This document shows, piece after piece, positions 45,403 through 53,438 of a stretch of DNA of 64,000 bases. The notes below the pieces were generated by a model. That model had not been told where the DNA came from, made no database searches, and worked only from the letters and a program-made list of their open reading frames with translations. The DNA is from Pseudarthrobacter sp. GA104 (GTDB lineage: Bacteria; Actinomycetota; Actinomycetes; Actinomycetales; Micrococcaceae): assembly GCF_009741265.1 (NCBI RefSeq), contig NZ_WOWL01000001.1, positions 1,364,001-1,428,000 of the forward strand. The letters run 5' to 3'. The translations under genes were made by a program, and so were the position numbers. Positions within the stretch are counted from its first letter, which is position 1. Each line of letters opens with the position of its first letter.

Positions 45403-46065
45403 GTGCGTAAGGTTTTTCAGGAAGAGCTCACCCAGGTCGGTGACCAGCTGGTGGAGATCTCCCGGCTGGTCAGCGAGGCCATGGACAAAGCCACCACCTC
45501 CTTCGAGGTGGCGGACGTAGACCTTGCGCAGGACGTCATCGCTGCGGATGCCCGCATCGACTTCCTGCAGAACAGCCTGGATGAACGGGCCATCGACATC
45601 CTGGCCCTGCAGGGGCCCGTGGCAAGCGACCTCCGGATGATCGTCGGATCGCTGCGGATGAGCGCTTCCCTCGAGCGCATGGGAGACCTTGCACGGCACA
45701 TCGCCCAGCTGGCACGCCTGCGGTTCCCGTCTACCGTCATCCCCGAATCCATGACCGGCACGTTCAAGCGCATGGCCGAGCTGGACAAAGAAATTGCGAA
45801 CAAGTTGACGGTCCTGCTGGAAACCCGGGACCTTGAGGTTGCCCGGGACATCCTGAAGGCGAACACCGCCATCAACGATCTCCACCTCAGCGTGTTCAAG
45901 GCCATCGCGGCACCTGAGTGGGCCGAGTCGCCGGCAACCACGGTGGACGTCGCACTCGCGAGCCGGTACTTTGAACGCTTCGCGGACCACGGTGTCTCCG
46001 TCGCGCAGAAGGTCACCTATTTGGTGACCGGCGCGTGGCAGCCTACCGGGACCGAACACAGCTGA
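45403..46065 (+). CDS. phoU: Phosphate signalling complex protein PhoU
   Basis: A 220-residue all-helical protein with two PhoU repeats. Each repeat carries the metal-binding E/D-x-x-x-D pattern, seen in ASLERMGDLARHIAQLAR and SRYFERFADHGVSVAQKV. The GTG at 45403 is preceded by AAGGAAAGGA. PhoU damps SenX3 signalling when phosphate is plentiful. Confidence 0.95.
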   Translation: MRKVFQEELTQVGDQLVEISRLVSEAMDKATTSFEVADVDLAQDVIAADARIDFLQNSLDERAIDILALQGPVASDLRMIVGSLRMSASLERMGDLARHIAQLARLRFPSTVIPESMTGTFKRMAELDKEIANKLTVLLETRDLEVARDILKANTAINDLHLSVFKAIAAPEWAESPATTVDVALASRYFERFADHGVSVAQKVTYLVTGAWQPTGTEHS

Positions 46066-46083
46066 CGTCAACGCTGCGGAATA

Positions 46084-46126
46084 ACGACGGCGGGCCGGTC
46101 ACGTGAAGTGACCGGCCCGCCGTCGT
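46084..46126. terminator. Terminator between convergent phoU and gpmA
   Basis: A perfect 19-bp stem with a 5-nt loop (GTGAA) lies 18 nt past the phoU stop and ends 9 nt before the gpmA stop. No T-tract follows. Confidence 0.85.
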
Positions 46127-46135
46127 ACGTACTGC

Positions 46136-46882
46136 TTACTTCTTGCCTTGGTTGGCGACTGCGAGGATGGCCTGTTCCGCGGCTTCCGGGTCAAGGTAGG
46201 TTCCGCCGGGCTTGATCGGCTGGAAGTTTTCGTCGAGGTCGTACACCAGCGGGATGCCGGTGGGAATGTTCAGGCCGGCGATGGCTTCGTCGCTGATGCC
46301 GTCCAGGTGCTTGACCAGTGCGCGCAGGGAGTTTCCGTGGGCCGTGACCAGGACGGTCTTGCCGGCTTTGAGGTCTTCCTTGATGTCCGATTCCCAGTAC
46401 GGCAGGAGCCGGACCAGGACATCCTTCAGGCACTCGGTGCGGGGAAGGGCGTCTCCGAGGTCTGCATAGCGGGGATCGTGCGCCTGGGAGAACTCGGAGT
46501 TGTCATCCAGGGGCGGCGGCGGGGTGTCGTAGGAGCGGCGCCATTCCATGAACTGTTCCTCGCCGTACTCGGCAAGGGTCTGCGCCTTGTCCTTGCCCTG
46601 CAGCGCGCCGTAGTGGCGTTCGTTCAGCCGCCAGTCGCGCTTCACCGGGATCCAGCCGCGGTCGGCCTTGTCCAGGGCGATGTTCGCGGTGTTGATGGCA
46701 CGCTTCAGCAGCGAGGTGTAGAGGATGTCCGGGAGAACGTTATTCTCAACCAGCAGCTCCCCGCCGCGTGCTGCCTCCTCGCGGCCCTGGTCGTTAAGGT
46801 CAACGTCCACCCAGCCGGTGAACAGGTTCTTGGCGTTCCATTCGCTGTGGCCGTGGCGCAGCAGGATCAGCTTGTAAGTCAT
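46136..46882 (-). CDS. gpmA: 2,3-bisphosphoglycerate-dependent phosphoglycerate mutase
   Basis: Glycolytic enzyme of 248 residues. The phosphohistidine motif is [33 protein letters not shown] and [19 protein letters not shown] carry further active-site residues. The frame extends upstream to 46951, but the ATG at 46882 is selected: homologues start [11 protein letters not shown] and TAGGAT lies 7 nt before it. Confidence 0.95.
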   Translation of the reverse strand: MTYKLILLRHGHSEWNAKNLFTGWVDVDLNDQGREEAARGGELLVENNVLPDILYTSLLKRAINTANIALDKADRGWIPVKRDWRLNERHYGALQGKDKAQTLAEYGEEQFMEWRRSYDTPPPPLDDNSEFSQAHDPRYADLGDALPRTECLKDVLVRLLPYWESDIKEDLKAGKTVLVTAHGNSLRALVKHLDGISDEAIAGLNIPTGIPLVYDLDENFQPIKPGGTYLDPEAAEQAILAVANQGKK

Positions 46883-46889
46883 GATTTTC

Positions 46890-46895
46890 ATCCTA
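46890..46895 (-). promoter_or_regulatory. -10 box of a probable leaderless gpmA start
   Basis: TAGGAT on the minus strand ends 7 nt before the ATG at 46882. It helps decide between three in-frame starts. Confidence 0.55.
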
Positions 46896-46966
46896 GCCGA
46901 GCAGTGTTGCCGCCCGCCCAGCGTTACATGCGTCGCCCGGTTAGGTGTCACCTATTGCTTCAGGGA

Positions 46967-46972
46967 TAAGGT
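46967..46972 (+). promoter_or_regulatory. -10 box of a probable leaderless methyltransferase start
   Basis: TAAGGT ends 6 nt before the GTG at 46979. GTGTCA lies 16 nt further upstream as a weak -35. Confidence 0.5.
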
Positions 46973-46978
46973 TGGGCG

Positions 46979-47836
46979 GTGGTGCAAAAGGCTGAACGGG
47001 TGACCGCCCCCCAGATTTTGGGCAGGAATACCGGCAGGCCCGGCAGGCCGGTTGGCAACATCACCCGCGGCACCACCAACCCTAACCGGATGCGCCGGGT
47101 GGACCGCTGGCTGACGGGACCGCAGGCCTGGCGGCTCCGGAATGCCGCGGATCCCCTGGTGGTGGACCTGGGCTACGGCGCTGCGCCGGCCACCGCCGTC
47201 GAGCTCTATGAACGGCTTTCTGCCGTCCGCCGGAACGTGCAGGTCTTTGGAATCGAAATCGAACCGGAACGGGTCCGCGCGGCGATCCCCCTGGAGCGGC
47301 CCGGGCTCAGCTTCCGTGTGGGCGGCTTCGAACTGCCCGTGCCCGGCAAACCGGCCCTGGTGCGTGCGTTCAACGTCCTGCGGCAGTACGAGGAAGCGGA
47401 CGTGGCCGGAATCTGGCGGCTGGTGCAGGACCGGCTGGCCCCCGGCGGCCTGTTCATCGACGGCACCTGCGACGAGATCGGGCGGCGGGTCACGTGGGTG
47501 GCACTGGATGCGGAGCGGCCGCTATCCCTGAGCATTTCCGTCAGGTTCGGCAGCTTCCTCCTTCCCTCCGACGTTGCCGAAAGGCTGCCCAAGGCGCTGA
47601 TTCACCGCAACGTTCCGGGCGAACCGGTGCACGCCCTCATGCAGGCCATGGACCGGGCTTGGCTCGAGTGCGCGCCGCTGGCGACCTTCGGGAACAGGCA
47701 GCGCTGGCAAGGCATGTGCAGGAGCCTGCGGGACACGGGCTGGCCAGTCCATGACGGGCCTTCGCGGTGGCGGCTCGGGGAGCTCACCGTGGACTGGGAG
47801 GCCGTGGCACCCTTGGCCGGCGGGGGCGCCGGCTAA
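46979..47836 (+). CDS. Class I SAM-dependent methyltransferase-like protein
   Basis: A 285-residue protein. A basic N-terminal region rich in Arg/Pro/Gly precedes the SAM-binding motif I (LVVDLGYGAAPATAVELYERL) and the acidic end of strand 2 (QVFGIEIEPERVRAA). The centre has ALVRAFNVLRQY and LAPGGLFIDGTCDE. The target is unknown. The stop codon lies in the first of three 14-nt tandem repeats. Confidence 0.8.
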   Translation: MVQKAERVTAPQILGRNTGRPGRPVGNITRGTTNPNRMRRVDRWLTGPQAWRLRNAADPLVVDLGYGAAPATAVELYERLSAVRRNVQVFGIEIEPERVRAAIPLERPGLSFRVGGFELPVPGKPALVRAFNVLRQYEEADVAGIWRLVQDRLAPGGLFIDGTCDEIGRRVTWVALDAERPLSLSISVRFGSFLLPSDVAERLPKALIHRNVPGEPVHALMQAMDRAWLECAPLATFGNRQRWQGMCRSLRDTGWPVHDGPSRWRLGELTVDWEAVAPLAGGGAG

Positions 47837-47869
47837 TTCACGCCGGCCAATTCACCCCGGCTAATTCAC
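47828..47869. repeat. Three tandem 14-nt repeats between convergent genes
   Basis: Units gccggctaattcac / gccggccaattcac / cccggctaattcac differ at one or two positions. The first contains the TAA of the plus-strand methyltransferase gene. The last, read on the other strand, contributes the TGA of the DUF2516 gene. Confidence 0.85.
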
Positions 47870-48225
47870 CAGGGGCCGTAGGGCCCCGTGTTGCGGCTGC
47901 CGCCCCTGCCCGCATCCTTCACGGCCGGCCGTACGTCAGCCAGGTAAACCGACGCAGCAACGACGGCGGCGAGCCCGAACAGCCCGAAGGTTCCGAAGAA
48001 TGCGCCGCCACCACCGCTGTACAACGAAAGGGCGCCGATCAGGGCCGCGCCGCCGGTCAGTGCCAGCCAGAAGGTCTTGGTCCGCTTGCCCGTGGCCTCG
48101 AACGCGTTTGCACGGTGCCGGGCGCAGTCCGCCACGGCCCAGAGCTCCAGCCCCAGCGAAACCAGGGCAAGGATAAAGAACAGGGCCTTCTCAACGGGCT
48201 GGATGATAACGAGTTCAACGTCCAC
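47866..48225 (-). CDS. DUF2516 family membrane protein
   Basis: A 119-residue protein with three hydrophobic segments: ALFFILALVSLGLELWAV, FWLALTGGAALIGALSLY and GTFGLFGLAAVVAASVYLA. The short loop WAVADCARHRANAFEATGKRTK between the first two is typical of DUF2516. Function unknown. The GTG at 48225 lies 7 nt after TAGGCT. Confidence 0.82.
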   Translation of the reverse strand: MDVELVIIQPVEKALFFILALVSLGLELWAVADCARHRANAFEATGKRTKTFWLALTGGAALIGALSLYSGGGGAFFGTFGLFGLAAVVAASVYLADVRPAVKDAGRGGSRNTGPYGPW

Positions 48226-48232
48226 AAGCCCA

Positions 48233-48238
48233 AGCCTA
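48233..48238 (-). promoter_or_regulatory. -10 box of a probable leaderless DUF2516 start
   Basis: TAGGCT on the minus strand ends 7 nt before the GTG at 48225, just downstream of the PLP-enzyme stop. Confidence 0.5.
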
Positions 48239-49438
48239 GCCGTCCAGCGAGTCCAGCGCCTGCTTCACATCGGCCCAGAGATCCTCAACGTTCTCGATTC
48301 CCACACTGAGCCGCACCAGGTTCTCCGGGACGCTGGCCGGCTCAGCGGTGTGCCGCCGTCGGCGTTCGATGAGCGACTCCACACCTCCCAGCGATGTGGC
48401 AGGCAGCCACAGCTGGACGGCGCCAACCAGTTTGTCGGCGGCGTCAGCGCCGCTCATTCCCGCGCCTGGGCGTACCTGGATACAGATGATGGACCCGAAG
48501 CCCTTCATCTGCGCCTTGGCGCGTTCGTGGCCGGGATCCGCGGACAGGCCGGGGAACCGGACGGTCTCGACCGCGGGGTGGTCGCCAAGCCGCTCCGCCA
48601 GGACCATTGCAGAAGCCTGGGACCGTTCTATCCGCAGCGCCAGCGTCCGCAGGCCGCGCAGCGCCAGCCACGCTTCGAAGGGCCCCGCAATGGCGCCGTG
48701 GATAATCCGGTGATGGAGCAGCGCGGACCGGATGTCCGGGTTGGAGGTGACCAGGGCGCCAAGGACGACGTCGGAATGGCCCGCGAGGTACTTGGTCACC
48801 GAGTGCAGGACGACGTCGGATCCGAGCACCAGGGGCTGCTGCACCAGGGGTGTGGAGAAAGTATTGTCCGTAACGACGATGGCCCCGACGGCGTGGGCGG
48901 CGTCGGCCAGGACGGAGACATCCGCAATGCCGAGCATGGGGTTGGTGGGGCTTTCGAGCCACAGCATCGCCGCCGGCCGGGCGTGCGGCCCCGCAGCGGG
49001 GCTGCGGGGAGCAAGGGCCTCCTTCACGGCGGCAGTATCCGCAATGTCCACTGTCCGGAGCTCGATGAAGCCCTTCTGGGCGAGCTCAGCGGCCATGACC
49101 AGCGACCCGGAGTAGCTGTGCGTGGGCATTACCAGCACTCCCCCGGCAGGGACCAGGGAGAGCGCCGAGCTGACGGCCGCGAGTCCTGACGCATAGAGGA
49201 GTCCCGGCAGTTCTGAGCCCTCCAGCTGGCCGAGCGCCTCTTCGAAGGGATCCCAGGTGGGATTGGAATACCTGCCGTAGCCGCGGTCGCCGTCGCCGAG
49301 TGCCCCGGTGCCGAAGTATGTGGAGGAAAGGACGATCGGCTGATTGACCGGCTGGTCCCGTTCCCGTGGGGGACGCCCGGCCGCAACCACAACCGTCTCG
49401 GCTGACAGGGCCGCCGCCTGCTGTTCGGAAAGACTCAT
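48236..49438 (-). CDS. PLP-dependent Cys/Met metabolism enzyme, cystathionine gamma-synthase-like
   Basis: A 400-residue type I fold PLP enzyme. The PLP lysine is in LHSVTKYLAGHSDVVLG. Other motifs are RYSNPTWDPFEEALGQLEG near the N-terminus, LWLESPTNPMLGIADV, and the C-terminal SLGGVESLIERRRRH. It acts on sulfur amino acids by gamma-replacement or elimination; which reaction is not clear. The ATG at 49438 follows TACGCT by 6 nt. Confidence 0.9.
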   Translation of the reverse strand: MSLSEQQAAALSAETVVVAAGRPPRERDQPVNQPIVLSSTYFGTGALGDGDRGYGRYSNPTWDPFEEALGQLEGSELPGLLYASGLAAVSSALSLVPAGGVLVMPTHSYSGSLVMAAELAQKGFIELRTVDIADTAAVKEALAPRSPAAGPHARPAAMLWLESPTNPMLGIADVSVLADAAHAVGAIVVTDNTFSTPLVQQPLVLGSDVVLHSVTKYLAGHSDVVLGALVTSNPDIRSALLHHRIIHGAIAGPFEAWLALRGLRTLALRIERSQASAMVLAERLGDHPAVETVRFPGLSADPGHERAKAQMKGFGSIICIQVRPGAGMSGADAADKLVGAVQLWLPATSLGGVESLIERRRRHTAEPASVPENLVRLSVGIENVEDLWADVKQALDSLDG

Positions 49439-49444
49439 GGTGAC

Positions 49445-49450
49445 AGCGTA
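49445..49450 (-). promoter_or_regulatory. -10 box of a probable leaderless PLP-enzyme start
   Basis: TACGCT on the minus strand ends 6 nt before the ATG at 49438. It faces away from the tmk promoter. Confidence 0.4.
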
Positions 49451-49542
49451 CTGTCCGCCGGGGACGGCCCGGAAAGCCGTTACCCGCCTCGTGGCCCCCG
49501 CGGGAATCCACACCTGAATCGGGAATTGCCAGCGGGGGTCGG

Positions 49543-49548
49543 TAGGCT
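49543..49548 (+). promoter_or_regulatory. -10 box of a probable leaderless tmk start
   Basis: TAGGCT ends 6 nt before the GTG at 49555. An adjacent in-frame GTG at 49552 would leave only 3 nt. Confidence 0.5.
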
Positions 49549-49554
49549 TGGGTG

Positions 49555-50253
49555 GTGAGCAAACAGAGGGCCGGTCTTTTCATCGCGTTCGAAGGCGGCG
49601 ACGGCGCGGGCAAGTCCACGCAGGCTGCGCGCCTTGCCGAAGCCCTCGAATCCCGTGGCCTGACCGTCCTGCTGACCCGCGAGCCGGGCGGAACCCCCGT
49701 CGGCGAGAAACTGCGCTCCCTTGTGCTGGACCACGGACACGGTGAGATTGATGCGCACACAGAAGCCCTGATTTTCGCCGCTTCCCGGGCAGCCCACGCA
49801 AGCCAAGTCATTCGGCCTGCGCTTGAACGCGGCGACATAGTCCTGACGGACCGGTACATCGATTCGTCGGTGGCATACCAGGGGGCAGGACGTGCCTTGG
49901 GCGAAGACGCCGTACGGTCCCTCAACGAGTGGGCCACGTCCGGCCTGCAGCCCCATCTCACCGTCCTGCTGGACGTTGATCCAGCGGTGGGCCGCCGCCG
50001 CCGCACGGCCGGCGAGACGGCGGAGGACCGTCTGGAGTCCGAAGCTGACGAGTTCCACCTCCGGATCCGTGAGGCCTTCCTGGAGCTGGCGCAGCGCCGT
50101 CCGGAGTCCTACCTCGTGCTGCCCGCCCATGACTCCGTCAGCAGGCTTTCCGCCCGGATCCTCGAGCGGGTGGATACCCTGCTGGCCGAACAGGACGAAA
50201 CACCGGCGGGCGCACCCCAGGCCCGGGCCACGGCGGTCGGGGGCGCCCCGTGA
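49555..50253 (+). CDS. tmk: Thymidylate kinase
   Basis: A 232-residue kinase that converts dTMP to dTDP. The P-loop is FEGGDGAGKSTQ, followed by REPGGTPVGEKLRSL, the DRY motif DRYIDSSVAYQGAGR, and the lid region with RRRRTAGETAEDR. GTG at 49555 is chosen by the spacing to the -10 box. It overlaps holB by 4 nt; tmk-holB is a common bacterial pair. Confidence 0.95.
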   Translation: MSKQRAGLFIAFEGGDGAGKSTQAARLAEALESRGLTVLLTREPGGTPVGEKLRSLVLDHGHGEIDAHTEALIFAASRAAHASQVIRPALERGDIVLTDRYIDSSVAYQGAGRALGEDAVRSLNEWATSGLQPHLTVLLDVDPAVGRRRRTAGETAEDRLESEADEFHLRIREAFLELAQRRPESYLVLPAHDSVSRLSARILERVDTLLAEQDETPAGAPQARATAVGGAP

Positions 50254-51392
50254 CGGTGTGGGACGACCTTCAGGGCCAGCCCGCCGTCGTCGAACAGCTG
50301 CGGCAGGCCTCCAGCGGCGAGGGACTGACGCATGCGTGGCTTTTCACCGGCCCGCCGGGTTCCGGGCGTTCCAATGCGGCCAAGGCGTTTGCCGCAGCAC
50401 TGAACTGCGACCAGGAGGACGTCAGCCTGCGGGGCTGCGGGCGCTGCGCGGCGTGCCTGACCATCCTGGGCGAGACCCATTCGGACGTCACTTTCGTCCG
50501 CACCGAGAAGGTCACGATCACCATTGACGAAGCCCGTGAACTGGTGGCCACCGCCGGGAACCGGCCCTCGGCCGGCCGGTGGCGGATCATCGTGGTGGAG
50601 GATGCGGACCGGATGGCCGAGCGCACCACGAACGTCCTGCTCAAGGCCATCGAGGAACCAACTCCCCGGACTGTGTGGATGCTGTGCGCACCGTCCCCGG
50701 CCGACGTCCTGGTGACTATCCGGTCGCGCTGCCGCAGCGTGGCGTTGCGGTTGCCGCCGGCTGCGGACGTCGCCGCCCTGCTGGTCCACCGCGACGGCGT
50801 GGATCCGGCCCTCGCGGAGCGCGCCGCGCGGGCAGCTCAAAGCCACGTGGGCATCGCCCGCCGCCTCGCCCGTGATCCTGCGGCCAGGGAACGCCGGCTG
50901 GAAACAGTGCGGTTTCCGCTTGGCCTGCGGGGGGTTACGGCTGCCGTGATGATGGCGGACAAACTCGTCAAGATCGCCACAGCGGAGGCCAACAGTTCCA
51001 ACGAAGAACGGGACGCTGCGGAGAAGGCCGCCTTGCTGGCAACACTGGGCGCACCCGAGTCCGGGACGCTCCCGCCTGCCATGCGCAGCCAGGTCAAGCA
51101 GCTGGAGGAAGACCAGAAGCGCCGGGCCAAGCGGTCCATCACGGACTCCCTTGACCGGACGCTGACCGATCTCCTCTCCTTTTACCGGGATGTGCTGATC
51201 ATCCAGTTCGGGAATGCTGTGGAACTGGTAAACGTTGAGTTGAGGAGCGAATTGGAGGATTTCGCCAGCCGCTCCACGCCGGAATCCACTCTTGCCCGGA
51301 TGGATGCCATCAACAAAGCCCGCGAACGCATCACCACCACGAACGTTGCACCGCTGTTGACCATTGAGTCCATGGCAGCCAGCCTGATCTAG
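50250..51392 (+). CDS. holB: DNA polymerase III delta' subunit
   Basis: Clamp-loader subunit of 380 residues. The P-loop position reads TGPPGSGRSN, lacking the usual Lys, as expected for the non-ATPase delta' subunit. The zinc-binding module lies in CDQEDVSLRGCGRCAACL. IVVEDADRMAERTTNVLLKAIEEP and the arginine-finger region TIRSRCRSVALRLP follow. Overlaps tmk by 4 nt. Confidence 0.94.
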   Translation: MTVWDDLQGQPAVVEQLRQASSGEGLTHAWLFTGPPGSGRSNAAKAFAAALNCDQEDVSLRGCGRCAACLTILGETHSDVTFVRTEKVTITIDEARELVATAGNRPSAGRWRIIVVEDADRMAERTTNVLLKAIEEPTPRTVWMLCAPSPADVLVTIRSRCRSVALRLPPAADVAALLVHRDGVDPALAERAARAAQSHVGIARRLARDPAARERRLETVRFPLGLRGVTAAVMMADKLVKIATAEANSSNEERDAAEKAALLATLGAPESGTLPPAMRSQVKQLEEDQKRRAKRSITDSLDRTLTDLLSFYRDVLIIQFGNAVELVNVELRSELEDFASRSTPESTLARMDAINKARERITTTNVAPLLTIESMAASLI

Positions 51393-51408
51393 TCCTTCAA
51401 GGAGACCG

Positions 51409-52974
51409 ATGACTGCCCGCCCCCTGCCCGCACGGCCGCGACCCGTGGCGCTTGGCTTCCGCGCACTTGGGGCCATGGTTCTTGCCATGGTTCTGGCGTC
51501 CTGCAGCCTCCTCAGTGGCGGCGACCGCAGCCAGGAGGCTGCCACCGCCAAGGCCGACCCCTCGATCGTTGCGTCTGCTCCCGCCGGGCTGGAGAAGTTC
51601 TATTCCCAGGAAGTCGTCTGGGAGCCGTGCGAGGGCGAGTTCCAGTGCACCAAGGTGACAGTGCCCATGGACTACGGCAATCCCGACGGCGGGACGATCC
51701 AGCTCGCAGCGCTGAGGGCTTCGAGCACGGGGGAAAAGGCCGGGAGCCTCCTGGTCAATCCGGGCGGTCCCGGCGCCTCCGGCTACGACTTCGTCAAGGA
51801 TGCCGCTGGAACCCATTTCTCCCAGGCTGTTCGTGATTCGTTCGACGTCGTGGGCTTCGACCCCCGGGGCGTGAAGCGGTCCGCCCCCGTGACCTGCATG
51901 ACGGACGCTGAACGGGACGCAGCCAGGGCGAAGGTCTACGACCTCGAAACGGATGCCGGACTTGCTGCCGCCCTGGCGGACAACAAAGCGATTGCCACCC
52001 AGTGCGGGGAGCAAACCGGCCCGGTCCTGGCGCACATCGACACCGTCAGCTCCGCGAAGGACCTGGACATCCTCCGGGCCGTGGTCAATGATGCAAAGCT
52101 CAACTACCTCGGGTACTCCTACGGCACGTTCCTGGGATCCACGTACGCTTCGCTCTTCCCTGACAATGTGGGCCGGATGGTCCTCGACGGTGCCCTGGAT
52201 CCGTCCATCAGCAATGAGGAGCTGACCAGCGGCCAGGCCCGCGCCTTCGAAAAGGCCATTCGGGCCTATGTAGCCAGTTGCCAGGGCCAGGACGGATGTC
52301 CGCTGAGCGGAGACGTGGAGGCGGGCGTCCAGCAAATCCGGGACCTGATCGCCGCCGTCCAGCAGACTCCGCGCACGGCAAAGGACGGCCGTGTAGTCAA
52401 TGCCACCACGTTCGTGAGCGGCCTCATCACGCCGCTGTACAACGACCAGAGCTGGCCCGCCCTGACCCAGGCTTTGGACGCGGCAATGACCGGGGATGTA
52501 AGCCTTATGCTGCGGCTCGCGGACCTCGGCGCAGACCGCTCACCCAACGGGACCTACACGTCCAACTCGACCTTTGCGTTCAACGCCATCAACTGCCTTG
52601 ACTACCCCATGGTGTCCGACACCGCCGGAATGCGTGCCGAACAGCAGCGCCTGATGCAGGACTCCCCCACCTTCGGGTATTTCTTTGCCTATGGCGGCAC
52701 CAACTGCGTCGATTGGCCGTACCCGAACGTGCGCACGCCCGCCCCGGTGGAATACGACGGCGGGTCCACCATCGTGGTGATCGGCACCACCGGGGACCCT
52801 GCCACGCCGGTGGAATGGGCGTCATCGCTGCGCAAGCAGTTGGGCAATGCGGCACTTATGACCTGGAAAGGCGAAGGCCACACCGCCTACGGCCGGTCCA
52901 ACGCCTGCATCGAGGATGCGGTTGACGCCTACCTTGTCAGCGGAAAGGTTCCCACCGACAACACGGTGTGCTGA
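51409..52974 (+). CDS. Exported alpha/beta-hydrolase lipoprotein, tripeptidyl-aminopeptidase-like
   Basis: A 521-residue serine hydrolase. The signal ends in VLASC with Cys32 as the likely lipid site. The nucleophile is in LGYSYGTFLGS, the catalytic Asp probably in GTTGDPATP, and the His in KGEGHTAYG. The C-terminal 100 residues match the TAP-like domain of Streptomyces secreted aminopeptidases (SlpD/SlpE type). AAGGAG precedes the ATG. It may cut short peptides from the N-terminus outside the cell; the true substrate is unknown. Confidence 0.88.
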   Translation: MTARPLPARPRPVALGFRALGAMVLAMVLASCSLLSGGDRSQEAATAKADPSIVASAPAGLEKFYSQEVVWEPCEGEFQCTKVTVPMDYGNPDGGTIQLAALRASSTGEKAGSLLVNPGGPGASGYDFVKDAAGTHFSQAVRDSFDVVGFDPRGVKRSAPVTCMTDAERDAARAKVYDLETDAGLAAALADNKAIATQCGEQTGPVLAHIDTVSSAKDLDILRAVVNDAKLNYLGYSYGTFLGSTYASLFPDNVGRMVLDGALDPSISNEELTSGQARAFEKAIRAYVASCQGQDGCPLSGDVEAGVQQIRDLIAAVQQTPRTAKDGRVVNATTFVSGLITPLYNDQSWPALTQALDAAMTGDVSLMLRLADLGADRSPNGTYTSNSTFAFNAINCLDYPMVSDTAGMRAEQQRLMQDSPTFGYFFAYGGTNCVDWPYPNVRTPAPVEYDGGSTIVVIGTTGDPATPVEWASSLRKQLGNAALMTWKGEGHTAYGRSNACIEDAVDAYLVSGKVPTDNTVC

Positions 52975-53078
52975 AGGCCTCAGCAGCTCCCCGGCCGTCC
53001 ATTTTGACCCGGGCGCGGGGACTCTATTACAGTTGAATCTTGCATGAGGCGCCCGGTTACGCCGGAGGATCATGCGGT

Positions 53079-53151
53079 GCTTCCTTAGCTCAGTCGGTAG
53101 AGCGTTTCACTCGTAATGAAAAGGTCATCAGTTCGATTCTGATAGGAAGCT
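53079..53151 (+). tRNA. tRNA-Thr, anticodon CGU
   Basis: 73 nt. The acceptor stem is GCTTCCT with AGGAAGC, the anticodon arm is TTTCA-CTCGTAA-TGAAA giving CGT, and the T arm has AGTTCGATT. CCA is not encoded. It marks the border between conserved core genes and the accessory region. Confidence 0.96.
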
Positions 53152-53157
53152 CGGGAT

Positions 53158-53201
53158 AAACCCCGGACAGCCCCTGTTTTCGGGGGTTTCCGGGGTTTTT
53201 C
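53158..53201 (+). terminator. Terminator after tRNA-Thr(CGU)
   Basis: AAACCCCGGA pairs with TCCGGGGTTT around an inner hairpin, followed by TTTCG. It begins 7 nt after the tRNA. Confidence 0.85.
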
Positions 53202-53438
53202 GCTGGTTAACCGGGTGCTGCTGCCCGAGGGCAGGGCACACTTATGGCACACTTTGCTGCCGGGCAGCCATCTGGGTTCCGGCACCAGTACGTAGCCCGC
53301 CGAACTCAGCTGCGTATTCGTGGCGCTTCCGCTTCGACTCAACAGTGACCCCGTCATCGTAGCGATCAGGCAATGAAACGCGCTGAGCCGGCAGACGAGC
53401 GGGGCAGCCCTGAAGTACCTGCCCCGCGCTCCGGGCGC

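Noticed and set aside
53085..53357. Minus-strand frame over tRNA-Thr(CGU), ending NRTDDLFITSETLYRLS
   Set aside because: That end is simply the translated antisense of the tRNA, a well-known spurious call. The rest overlaps the terminator and has no domain.
53152..53438. Possible integrase remnant after tRNA-Thr(CGU)
   Set aside because: No tyrosine or serine recombinase motif could be found in any frame, only the terminator and non-coding sequence.
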